NCBI GenBank assembly: GCA_943331105.2
Contig: CALQKH020000001.1
Span: 372,001-436,000, forward strand
From: Akkermansia muciniphila
Lineage (GTDB): Bacteria > Pseudomonadota > Gammaproteobacteria > Burkholderiales > Burkholderiaceae_C
DNA: 64,000 bases
Direction: 5' to 3'
In this document: piece by piece, positions 16,979 to 24,952 of the stretch
How the letters are laid out: the number at the start of each line of letters is the position of its first letter
Numbering within the stretch: position 1 is the first letter of the stretch
Notes under the pieces: generated by a model
What the model was told of the DNA's origin: nothing
What the model saw: only the letters and a program-made list of their open reading frames with translations
Database searches by the model: none
Program-made: the position numbers and the translations under genes

Positions 16979-17703
16979 GGGTTGGTGGTCCTTGCGTGAT
17001 CAAAAAACTGCACCATCCATTGCCCAAACAAGGGCACATCGGCGGCGTTGTTCAGGCTGGTGTGGGCACGGGCCATGGTGGCGGGGTCGAGCTTGTCGGC
17101 CAGATAGCCCAGCAAAGCCTGCATGAACACCAGTGGCATTTCGGGGTGAAACTGAGTAGTCCAGATGTGCTGGCCGATCTGCATCGAGCCGATGGGGCAA
17201 AAGTCACTGCCACCCAAACACACGGCGCCTTCAGGCATGCTGGTGACCTGTTCGTTGTGGGCGGCCATCAAGGTGGTGGTGGTTTGCGGTGGGGTCATCC
17301 AGGGGCGCTGTCGATGCCAATTCGTGGGGGCGGTGCCCAGACCCCAGCCTGCGGCGTTGCGCGCCACCTGCCCGCCCAGCGCCCGGGCCACCGCCTGGTG
17401 GCCAAAGCACAGGCCAATCAGCGGCTTGCGAGCGGCATGCACGGCCCGGATGAAATCCAGCAACTGACCCACCCAATGAAGGCTGTCGTCGTTGACCGAG
17501 GCCGGACTGCCGGTGATGACGTAGCCGTCAAAGGCCTCTGGACTGGCAGGCAGCACCCCGTCCTTGACCGGCACCACCTCATAAGTCCAGTCGGGGCGAA
17601 GGGGTTGGAGCAGATGCACCACCTTTTGGCCATCATTCGGAAATTTCGCGGCAAACGCCGAGGTGTCGTCGTTGGTCAGTAAAACGGCAATGCGTCGTGT
17701 CAT
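16975..17703 (-). CDS. Class I glutamine amidotransferase-like hydrolase
   Basis: A 242-residue GATase1-fold protein. The nucleophile elbow GLCFGHQ holds C99, and TTQFHPEM holds H186 and E188, completing the triad. No synthetase domain is attached, so it is a free-standing amidohydrolase of the GMP-synthase-like GATase group. As first gene of a run with a gamma-glutamyl ligase it may remove the glutamyl group at the end, as PuuD (also a GATase1-fold hydrolase, different subfamily) does. Its stop overlaps the P450 start (ATGA). Promoter DNA lies between it and the divergent regulator gene. Confidence 0.85.
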   Translation of the reverse strand: MTRRIAVLLTNDDTSAFAAKFPNDGQKVVHLLQPLRPDWTYEVVPVKDGVLPASPEAFDGYVITGSPASVNDDSLHWVGQLLDFIRAVHAARKPLIGLCFGHQAVARALGGQVARNAAGWGLGTAPTNWHRQRPWMTPPQTTTTLMAAHNEQVTSMPEGAVCLGGSDFCPIGSMQIGQHIWTTQFHPEMPLVFMQALLGYLADKLDPATMARAHTSLNNAADVPLFGQWMVQFFDHARTTNP

Positions 17704-17858
17704 CGGGTCTCTTTCAGGCAGTTGTCCATGCTATGCAAAAGGCGTCTGCAGCGCTATCAAGTTTGGGCACCGAGGACCCCGGGTTTCCACGAAAAAGCGA
17801 GTGCCGCGGAAACGGGCAAACTCAGGGGCATGCATTTGTGCCGCGTTTTCTGCCTCTG
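17704..17858. promoter_or_regulatory. Divergent promoter region of the amine-type cluster
   Basis: This 155-bp gap separates the minus-strand operon from the plus-strand regulator gene and should hold both promoters and the operator of the AraC/EutR-like protein. I see no clear -35/-10 pair or convincing palindrome in it. Confidence 0.5.
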
Positions 17859-18818
17859 ATGAGCTCCCCCGTGCCCGATTCAGCATGGGTCCAGGTGCTG
17901 GACACCCAAGACATGGACCAGCACGCCCTGGCCCAGCAGGGCTGGGCACTGCAATACGAGCAGCTCTCACCCGGCCAGTTCAAGGGGCGCATTCACCAAG
18001 TGCAGCTCCCCGAGGTGACCTTACTTCGTGAAGACACCAACATTGCCTTGCGTCAGCGCGGGCGGCTTGATGACAGCGTCTATGGTTTTGCCATGGCGCT
18101 GCAGGACTCGCCAGATTTGTTTTTCAACGGTCAAAGGGTGCCGGACCACGCCATCATGTGTGGCAAGGGCGATGAAGTCGACCTGACCACCCCACCCCAC
18201 TTCACCCTGATCGCCGTGGTGGTTAACCGCAGCCTGCTCAACCCGCTTTGGGAGCGCATGTACCAAAAGCCTCTGGCGCATTGGCTCGAAAAGCAGCTGG
18301 TGCTGAAAACCACCGACATCAAGGCGCAAACCCTGCGCGACCTGCAACTTACCGTCCTGGACCAGGCCAGCGCCCTTGCACACCGCCAGCACGACCCACA
18401 GGCCCTGCGCCAACTGCGCGATGAAATCTTGATGGAATGGCTAGAAGCTTTGCCTGCGAAGGTTGACACCTCCGAACTGCCCACCCTAGAGCGGCGCAAG
18501 AAACTGGTGGATCGTGCGTGTGAGCTGATGATGGGCCACGCCGACGAGCCACTGTCCATCCTCGAAGTGTGCAGCCGCGTGGGCACCAGCCGACGCAAAC
18601 TCAATTACTGCTTTCAGGACGTGCTGGGCACCACGCCCATCAAGTACCTGCGCTCGCTGCGCCTGAACAGCGTGCGCCGCGCCTTGCGCCAAGCCGCGCC
18701 CGGCGTGACCATCCAGGACATTGCCTCGCACTGGGGCTTTTGGCACCTGAGCCAGTTCGCACAAGACTACCGCCACCTGTTTGGCGAGCTGCCTTCGGAC
18801 ACGATGCACAAGCGATGA
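17859..18818 (+). CDS. AraC-family transcriptional regulator, EutR-like
   Basis: A 319-residue regulator with an N-terminal sensory region and a C-terminal AraC double helix-turn-helix: RACELMMGHADEPLSILEVCSRVGTSRRKLNYCFQD, then PIKYLRSLRLNSVRRALRQ and IQDIASHWGFWHLSQFAQDYRHLFGELPS. The C-terminal pattern and overall layout resemble ethanolamine-operon regulators (EutR). ATG 17859 (MSSPVPDS) is preferred to the far upstream start at 17697, which would overlap the promoter region and the opposite gene. It is divergent from the P450 operon and likely controls it. Its stop overlaps the exporter gene start (ATGA). Confidence 0.88.
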   Translation: MSSPVPDSAWVQVLDTQDMDQHALAQQGWALQYEQLSPGQFKGRIHQVQLPEVTLLREDTNIALRQRGRLDDSVYGFAMALQDSPDLFFNGQRVPDHAIMCGKGDEVDLTTPPHFTLIAVVVNRSLLNPLWERMYQKPLAHWLEKQLVLKTTDIKAQTLRDLQLTVLDQASALAHRQHDPQALRQLRDEILMEWLEALPAKVDTSELPTLERRKKLVDRACELMMGHADEPLSILEVCSRVGTSRRKLNYCFQDVLGTTPIKYLRSLRLNSVRRALRQAAPGVTIQDIASHWGFWHLSQFAQDYRHLFGELPSDTMHKR

Positions 18819-19690
18819 GCAGCGCCAGCCAAACCCAGCTCACCGCCATCCTGACCATGGTCGCAGCCATGGCCTGCCTGTCAACGCAAGACACCCTGAG
18901 CAAAAAGCTGATGCTCAGCGTGGCGCCCGTCATCATCATCTGGACGCGCTACGCCCTGCAAACCGCGCTGGTCAGCGCCACGATTTGGCGCAGGCATTCG
19001 CCCGAACTGTGGCGCACACGGCAGTGGCGACTGCAACTGCTGCGCGGCGCGCTGGTCGTAAGCGGCAGCGTGTTTGGCTATGGCGCCTTACAGCGCATGC
19101 CAGTGGCCGAGTTCACCGCCATTTATTGTCTGGTACCGCTGGCCGTGACTTTTGTAGCCCGGTTTGTGATGAAGGAAAGCGTGTCCTGGCTGGGCTGGCT
19201 GTGTGTGGCAGGCGGCATGACGGGCGCCTTGTTGGTGGTGCGCCCAGGCGGTGATGTGGACCCCATGGGCGCCAGCCTGGCGATGATGGGAGTGGTTTGC
19301 TACACCGGCTTTCAGACCCTCACGGGCTACTTGGCGCGGCAGGACTCACCGCTCACCATTCAGCTGTGCACCAGCGCGCTGGGCTTTGCGCTGATGTCGG
19401 CCGCAGTGCCTTTTTTCTGGCCTGACCAGATGTCCTGGCCAGACTTGGCCCTGCTGGGCTTGGTGGCGCTGGCGGGCTCTTACGGCCAGTATTTCACGGT
19501 GCTGGCATTTTCCAAAGCGCCCGCCTCGGTCTTAACGCCTTACCTTTACTCGGCCATCGGTTTCTCTGCGCTGGGCGGTTGGTGGATGTTTGACCACCTG
19601 CCGGATGCTCTGGCCCTGTGCGGCATGGGGATGATCGCGGGCTTTGGCCTGGCGGCTGGCTGGCTGAACCAAAGAAAAGCCAAACCATGA
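18815..19690 (+). CDS. EamA/DMT-family membrane transporter
   Basis: A 291-residue drug/metabolite transporter with about ten hydrophobic helices in two EamA repeats (about residues 10-140 and 150-285). Segments such as MACLSTQDTLSKKLM and YGQYFTVLAFSKAPASVLTPYLY are typical. The ATG overlaps the regulator stop and its own stop overlaps the DUF2817 gene, so all three are translationally coupled. It could export or import an amine, amino acid or pathway intermediate; direction and substrate are not known. Confidence 0.88.
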   Translation: MSSASQTQLTAILTMVAAMACLSTQDTLSKKLMLSVAPVIIIWTRYALQTALVSATIWRRHSPELWRTRQWRLQLLRGALVVSGSVFGYGALQRMPVAEFTAIYCLVPLAVTFVARFVMKESVSWLGWLCVAGGMTGALLVVRPGGDVDPMGASLAMMGVVCYTGFQTLTGYLARQDSPLTIQLCTSALGFALMSAAVPFFWPDQMSWPDLALLGLVALAGSYGQYFTVLAFSKAPASVLTPYLYSAIGFSALGGWWMFDHLPDALALCGMGMIAGFGLAAGWLNQRKAKP

Positions 19691-20757
19691 GTACACCGCT
19701 TTTCAGCCCCAATTACCGCGAGGCCCGTGCGCGTTTTGCTCTGGCTGCCGACGCCTGTGGGGCTCAGTTGCACCGTTATGCATTGCCATTGCTGGGCGCA
19801 CAGGGCGAAGAACTCGCCATGGACGTGGCCGTCCAAGGCCCGGCAGATGCCGCCCAAGTGCTGATGACCACCAGCGCGGTGCATGGCATCGAAGGCTTTT
19901 GCGGCTCAGCCATCCAGACCGGTTTGCTGCACTGTCTCTCGCTGCCGCCCGGTGTGGCCGTGGTACATGTGCATGCGGTCAACCCGCACGGATTTTCGCA
20001 TGCGCGGCGGGTCAACGAGGACAACGTGGACCTCAACCGTAACTTCATTGACTTTGCCCGGCCCTTGCCGGTCAACGCCGACTATGCCGAGGTCCAAGAC
20101 CTGCTGCTGCCCCCACAATGGCCGCCCAGCCCGCAAGCCACGACAGCACTGCAAGCCCAGGCCGAGGTCTGGGGCGAGCGCCGCATGCAGCGGGCCATCA
20201 CCAGCGGGCAATACCAGTTTCCCCAAGGCGTTTGGTTCGGGGGTCTGACTCCCACCTGGAGTCACCGCACATTCCGGCAGGTGCTGCGAACCCATTTGGG
20301 TCAGGCCCGCCAGATCGCCTGGATCGACCTGCACACGGGCTTGGGGCCACACGGCCATGGCGAGCGAATCTTTGCTTGCACCGACAACGGCGAAACACTT
20401 CAGCGGGCCCGCCAATGGTGGGGGCCAGACATCACCTCTGTTGACACAGGCACGTCCCAAAGCGTGCCCCTGTCCGGGCCCATTCAGATGGCGATTGACG
20501 AGGAGTGCCCAGAGGCTCAATACACCGGCATTTGCCTGGAGTTTGGCACCTTGCCGCTGGCGCAGATGATCCAAGCCATGCGGGCCGACCACTGGCTGGC
20601 CCTGCACCCCGAGGCCCCGCCCGAGCAGCACCGCGCCATCCGAGCCGACATGCTGCAGGCCTTCAACCCACCGTCGTCCGAGTGGCAAAAACAAGTTTGG
20701 CAGCAAGGCCTGCAAGCGGCCCTCCAGGCGGTGCAGGGCTTGACCACACCATGCTGA
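19687..20757 (+). CDS. DUF2817 family zinc peptidase (M14-like)
   Basis: A 356-residue protein of the DUF2817 group, which has the M14 zinc carboxypeptidase fold. Visible elements are VHGIEG with zinc ligands H66 and E69, the substrate-clamp stretch NEDNVDLNRNF, WIDLHTGLG with the third zinc histidine, and GICLEFGT with the catalytic glutamate. No signal peptide is seen, so it is cytoplasmic. It is coupled to the EamA gene by an ATGA overlap. Hydrolysis of an amide or peptide bond, possibly of a pathway conjugate, is a reasonable guess. Confidence 0.82.
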   Translation: MSTPLFSPNYREARARFALAADACGAQLHRYALPLLGAQGEELAMDVAVQGPADAAQVLMTTSAVHGIEGFCGSAIQTGLLHCLSLPPGVAVVHVHAVNPHGFSHARRVNEDNVDLNRNFIDFARPLPVNADYAEVQDLLLPPQWPPSPQATTALQAQAEVWGERRMQRAITSGQYQFPQGVWFGGLTPTWSHRTFRQVLRTHLGQARQIAWIDLHTGLGPHGHGERIFACTDNGETLQRARQWWGPDITSVDTGTSQSVPLSGPIQMAIDEECPEAQYTGICLEFGTLPLAQMIQAMRADHWLALHPEAPPEQHRAIRADMLQAFNPPSSEWQKQVWQQGLQAALQAVQGLTTPC

Positions 20758-20892
20758 ACCGCATTTCTCGGGAAAACCCAGCCCAGACTTTGCAATTTTT
20801 CGATACCTTCTAAACCGTATCTTGTTCAGACTGTGGTCCTGACCCGGGGTGGCAACCGCTCCCCCTTCAACTGGACCAACAAGGACGAACCC

Positions 20893-21870
20893 ATGATTTC
20901 ACGCCGTACGATTTCCAGCCTGCTCGCGGGCCTGCTGAGCAGCCTGATGGTGCTCAGCGCCTCAGCGCAGGGCTTCCCCAATAAGATGGTCACCGTGATG
21001 GTGCCTTACCCTGCAGGCGGCCCTTCGGATGCAGTGGCCCGCCTGGTTCAGGTCGAGTACGAAAAAAGCTTGGGCCAGAAAATGATGGTGGAAAACCTGG
21101 GCGGTGTGAGCGGCGCTTTGGGCATCCAGAAGGTATTGGCGGCACCAGCTGACGGCTACTACCAGTTACTCGGCACCCCGATGGAGCTGGTGATGGCGCC
21201 GCTGGCCCTGTCAGCCGTCAAGTTCAAACCCGAGGAAGTGCGCTTGGCCAGTTTGTTGGGTCGCACCTCGATCGGCTTGGCCGTGCGCAAGGACCTGCCC
21301 GTCAACAACTTGACCGAATTCCTGGCCTGGGCCAAAGGCAAAAAGGTCAGCTACGCGAGCGTGGGTCAGGGCTCGCTTTATCACATCATGGGTGAGCGCT
21401 TCAAGACGCTGACGGGTCTGGACATGCTGCATGTGCCCTATAAAGCGGCCGTGCAAATCTACACCGATCTGGGCGGGAACACTGTTGACATGGCCTTCGT
21501 GCCGGTCGCAGGCCCCATCATCGGCATGGTCAAGGACAACCGCTTCAAGATCATCGGCATCTCCTCCACCGCGCCCCACCCACAACTGCCTGAAGCTGCC
21601 CCAATCAGCGCTCAGCGTGGCATGTCTGACTTTATTTTCGACATCTGGATCGGTTTGCAGGTGTCCAAAAATACACCTGACGCTGTGGTTCAGAAACTCA
21701 ACCAGGCCATGAACGAGGCCATCAAGTCTGAGGCCTTCGTCAAAGGGATGAACACCACCGGCAGCCAAGTGCCTGCGGGCATGAGCGTGGCCGAACTGGA
21801 CCGCTTCTACACCCAGGAAGTCAGCCGCTACCGCGCGCTGTTCAAGGCCGCCAACGTCGAACCACAGTGA
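20893..21870 (+). CDS. Bug/TctC-type periplasmic receptor, Sec-exported
   Basis: A 325-residue Bug-family solute-binding protein. A Sec signal peptide runs to about residue 25 (MISRRTISSLLAGLLSSLMV ... SASAQG); Ala-Gln is the likely cleavage site. Family motifs are VMVPYPAGGPSDAVAR, ENLGGVSGALGIQKVLAAPADGY and HVPYKAAVQIYTDLGG. ATG 20893 is chosen since the upstream 20 codons lack features. Two amidase genes follow, so the ligand may be an amide or a carboxylate released by them. No TctAB membrane genes are nearby. Confidence 0.9.
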   Translation: MISRRTISSLLAGLLSSLMVLSASAQGFPNKMVTVMVPYPAGGPSDAVARLVQVEYEKSLGQKMMVENLGGVSGALGIQKVLAAPADGYYQLLGTPMELVMAPLALSAVKFKPEEVRLASLLGRTSIGLAVRKDLPVNNLTEFLAWAKGKKVSYASVGQGSLYHIMGERFKTLTGLDMLHVPYKAAVQIYTDLGGNTVDMAFVPVAGPIIGMVKDNRFKIIGISSTAPHPQLPEAAPISAQRGMSDFIFDIWIGLQVSKNTPDAVVQKLNQAMNEAIKSEAFVKGMNTTGSQVPAGMSVAELDRFYTQEVSRYRALFKAANVEPQ

Positions 21871-21974
21871 AGCCCTGAGGGCGCAGCGCACAAGCGCTGA
21901 CGCTCGCGCCACCCGGGACATGCTCACCCCTCGTGACATGCCCGGGTTTTTCATTTCTGCCCTCTTTGTGCCGC

Positions 21975-23435
21975 ATGACCGATTTCACGTACAACACCGC
22001 CACCGAACTGATGGCCCGACTCCATTCAGGCGAAGTCACCAGCATCCAGTTGCTGGCGCAGCACATCACCCGTGTTGAGCAGCGCGATGGCCCGATCAAC
22101 GCGGTGGTGGTGCGAAGCTTTGAGGCCGCCCATGAACGCGCCTCCCAAGCCGACGCGGCGCGTGCCCGTGGCGAGGACTGGGGTCCGCTGCATGGACTGC
22201 CCATGACTGTGAAAGAGTCGTTTGATTTGCCGGGCACGGCCACTTGCTGGGGCTTTCCTCAGTACAAGGACAACATCGCAAAAAAACCGGCCGTGGCCGT
22301 GCAGCGCCTGCTGGACGCCGGGGCTGTGGTGTTTGGCAAGACCAATGTGCCGGTGGCTTTGGGCGACTGGCAGACGTTCAACCCGGTCTATGGCACCACG
22401 AACAACCCCTGGGACCTGCGCCGCTCGCCCGGCGGATCGTCGGGCGGGGCCAGCGCGGCGCTGGCCGCAGACATGACCCCGCTGGAGCTGGGCAGCGACA
22501 TCGGCGCATCCATCCGCAACCCTGCGCATTACTGCGGCGTCTACGGGCACAAGCCCACCTGGGGCTTGGTGCCCATGCAAGGCCACCAGCTGCCGGGCGT
22601 GCGCTGCATTGACAGCCTCGACATTGCCGTGGCCGGTCCCCTGGCGCGCAGTGCTCAAGACTTGCAGCTGGCCATGAAGGTGCTGACCACGCCGCTGCAG
22701 CAGTTTGGACCGCTGGGCTGGACGCCCGCGCAGTGGCGTCGCAACGACAAGCCGCTGCGGGAGTGCCGGGTGGCCATCGTCTACGACGACCCCGAAGCGC
22801 GGGTAGACAAGAGCATCCAAGACCGGCTGCACGCGCTGGCCGATTTTTTGCGCGCCCAAGGCGTGACCGTGCTGGACGAGCACCGCCCGGTGGACAGCGC
22901 GCAGTCACACCGCGTTTACTGCCACCTGCTGCGCGCGGCCACAGGGGCCTGGCTCGACGATGCAACTTTTGCTCGCTTTGAGGCCCTGGGCCAGCAGGCC
23001 GACCCGGCACTCGACACCATGCGCGAACGCGTCTGGCGCGGCAGCACCCTGACGCACCGCGACTGGGTCGAGTTCGACCAGCAACGCGCGGTGCTGCGGG
23101 CACAGTGGCAAAGCTACTTCGAGTCGGTGGATCTGCTCATCACCCCGGTGGCCACATCGCCCGCCTTTTTGCACAACCAGCAAGGCGAGCGCTGGGAGCG
23201 CATGCTGCAGGTCAACGGCCAGGACCAAGCCCACACCGACAGTCTGTTCTGGGCGGGCTATTCCGGCGTGGTGGGCCTACCCGCCACCGCCGTCCCGATC
23301 GGTCAAAGCCCAGGCGGCTTGCCCGTTGGCGCGCAAATCATCGGCAACAGTTTTGCCGATCCGCTGTGCCTGAACATGGCCCGCTGGCTTGAAACCGAAT
23401 GGTGCGGTTTTGTGCCGCCACCGCACCTGGCTTGA
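21975..23435 (+). CDS. Amidase signature family hydrolase 1
   Basis: A 486-residue amidase-signature enzyme. The Ser-cisSer-Lys triad is K80 (MTVKESFD), S155 (SPGGSSGG) and S179 (GSDIGASIRNPA), with the canonical 24-residue spacing between the two serines. It hydrolyses a C-N amide bond of unknown substrate. ATG 21975 follows the Bug receptor by 104 nt and the next amidase follows 21 nt downstream. A GatA role is unlikely because no gatB/gatC genes are present and family members of this length next to Bug genes are catabolic. Confidence 0.9.
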   Translation: MTDFTYNTATELMARLHSGEVTSIQLLAQHITRVEQRDGPINAVVVRSFEAAHERASQADAARARGEDWGPLHGLPMTVKESFDLPGTATCWGFPQYKDNIAKKPAVAVQRLLDAGAVVFGKTNVPVALGDWQTFNPVYGTTNNPWDLRRSPGGSSGGASAALAADMTPLELGSDIGASIRNPAHYCGVYGHKPTWGLVPMQGHQLPGVRCIDSLDIAVAGPLARSAQDLQLAMKVLTTPLQQFGPLGWTPAQWRRNDKPLRECRVAIVYDDPEARVDKSIQDRLHALADFLRAQGVTVLDEHRPVDSAQSHRVYCHLLRAATGAWLDDATFARFEALGQQADPALDTMRERVWRGSTLTHRDWVEFDQQRAVLRAQWQSYFESVDLLITPVATSPAFLHNQQGERWERMLQVNGQDQAHTDSLFWAGYSGVVGLPATAVPIGQSPGGLPVGAQIIGNSFADPLCLNMARWLETEWCGFVPPPHLA

Positions 23436-23456
23436 ACCTCTGAAATCCCCCTGCCC

Positions 23457-24917
23457 ATGTCCGACCTGACTGACATTACCGACTTCAACGCCAGCGAACT
23501 GTCTGAGCGCATCCACCAGCGGAAGTTGTCCTGCACCGAAGTGATGCAGGCTTACCTCAAGCGCATCGAGCGGCTGAACCCGCGCTTTAACGCCATCGTC
23601 AACCTGGCACCCACAGACACGCTGCTGGCACAGGCGCGCCAGTGCGATGCCGAACTGGCCAAAGGTCAGTCGCGCGGCTGGCTGCACGGCATCCCGCAGG
23701 CCATCAAGGACACCGGGCACGCCGTGGGCTTTCCGACCACCTTTGGCAGCACCGTGCTGCAAGCGGCCCTGCCCGCCAAAGACAGCATCATGACCGAGCG
23801 CATGAAGGCGGCCGGGGCCATCGTGATTGGCAAAACCAACATGCCCGAGCTGGGCCTGGGCTCGCACACCTTCAACACCCTGTTTGGGGCCACACCCAAC
23901 GCCTGGGACACGGCGGTGAGCGCAGGCGGCAGCAGCGGCGGCGCTGCAGTTGCTGTGGCTCAACGAATGCTGCCAATCGCAGATGGTTCGGACTTCATGG
24001 GCAGCCTGCGCAACCCGGCAGGCTGGAACCACATTTTTGGCATGCGCCCCTCGCAGGGCCGCGTGCCCTTTGGCCCCGGTGCTGATGTGTGGGTGGACCA
24101 ACTGGGCACCGAAGGCCCCATGGCCCGCAGCGTGCGCGACCTGGCCCGCCTGCTGGCCACGCAATCCGGGCATGACGCACGCCAGCCTTTGTCGATCAAT
24201 GGCAGTGTCGATGCATCAGGATTGGAGTACACACCCGATGCGCAGCGTAGTTTGCCTGGCCTGCCAGGCCTGAGGATAGGCTGGCTGGGCGACCTGAACG
24301 GCCACCTGGCCATGGAGGACGGCATTCTGGACGTGTGCCAAGACGCGCTGCAGCACATGGCGGGCCAAGGCGCCCATGTGGACGCTATCGGTTTGGGCTT
24401 TGACACCCATTCGCTGTGGGACTGCTGGCTGGTCTGGCGCCGGGCGCTGGTGGGCCCCAAGGTGGCGGCCTTGCTGCAAATTCCGGGTGCGAAAGACCAG
24501 CTCAAACCCGAGGCCCTGTGGGAATACGAGAACTCGGTCAAGCTGTCCTACATGGACTTCATGCAGGCCAGCCAGACACGCAGCGCGTTCTATCAGCACC
24601 TGCTCGGCCTGTTCGGCCAATACGACCTGCTGGCCTTGCCCGTGGCCCAGACCTGGCCGTTTGCACTGCAAGAGCGCTGGCCGCAAAACATCGGCGCACG
24701 TGCCATGGACACCTACCACCGCTGGATGGAGTGCACGATCTACGCAACGCTCGCAGGCCTGCCCGCCATCAGCCTGCCCGCGGGTTTTCACCCGACACAC
24801 GGCTGGCCCATGGGCATCCAGTTGATCGGCAAGCCGCAAGGCGATGTGGCTTTGTTGCAGGTGGCAGCGGCCTACGAAGCGGTGCGAGGAGACTGGCTGA
24901 AAAAGCGGCCTAGTTGA
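23457..24917 (+). CDS. Amidase signature family hydrolase 2
   Basis: A 486-residue amidase-signature enzyme with triad K84 (QAIKDTGH), S159 (SAGGSSGG) and S183 (GSDFMGSLRNPA), again with 24-residue serine spacing. It is the same length as the preceding amidase but clearly diverged (for example SDFMGS against SDIGAS), so this is an old duplication or two independent enzymes, not a recent tandem copy. The pair is the last part of the plus-strand accessory run; the next gene is convergent. Confidence 0.9.
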   Translation: MSDLTDITDFNASELSERIHQRKLSCTEVMQAYLKRIERLNPRFNAIVNLAPTDTLLAQARQCDAELAKGQSRGWLHGIPQAIKDTGHAVGFPTTFGSTVLQAALPAKDSIMTERMKAAGAIVIGKTNMPELGLGSHTFNTLFGATPNAWDTAVSAGGSSGGAAVAVAQRMLPIADGSDFMGSLRNPAGWNHIFGMRPSQGRVPFGPGADVWVDQLGTEGPMARSVRDLARLLATQSGHDARQPLSINGSVDASGLEYTPDAQRSLPGLPGLRIGWLGDLNGHLAMEDGILDVCQDALQHMAGQGAHVDAIGLGFDTHSLWDCWLVWRRALVGPKVAALLQIPGAKDQLKPEALWEYENSVKLSYMDFMQASQTRSAFYQHLLGLFGQYDLLALPVAQTWPFALQERWPQNIGARAMDTYHRWMECTIYATLAGLPAISLPAGFHPTHGWPMGIQLIGKPQGDVALLQVAAAYEAVRGDWLKKRPS

Positions 24918-24952
24918 CCAAGGACGCGATCAGGCCTAACAGCACCCGGCGC

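Noticed and set aside
17697-17858. N-terminal extension of the AraC/EutR-like regulator
   Set aside because: The 54 extra residues have no regulator-like pattern, would overlap the divergent gene's start region and leave no promoter for either side.
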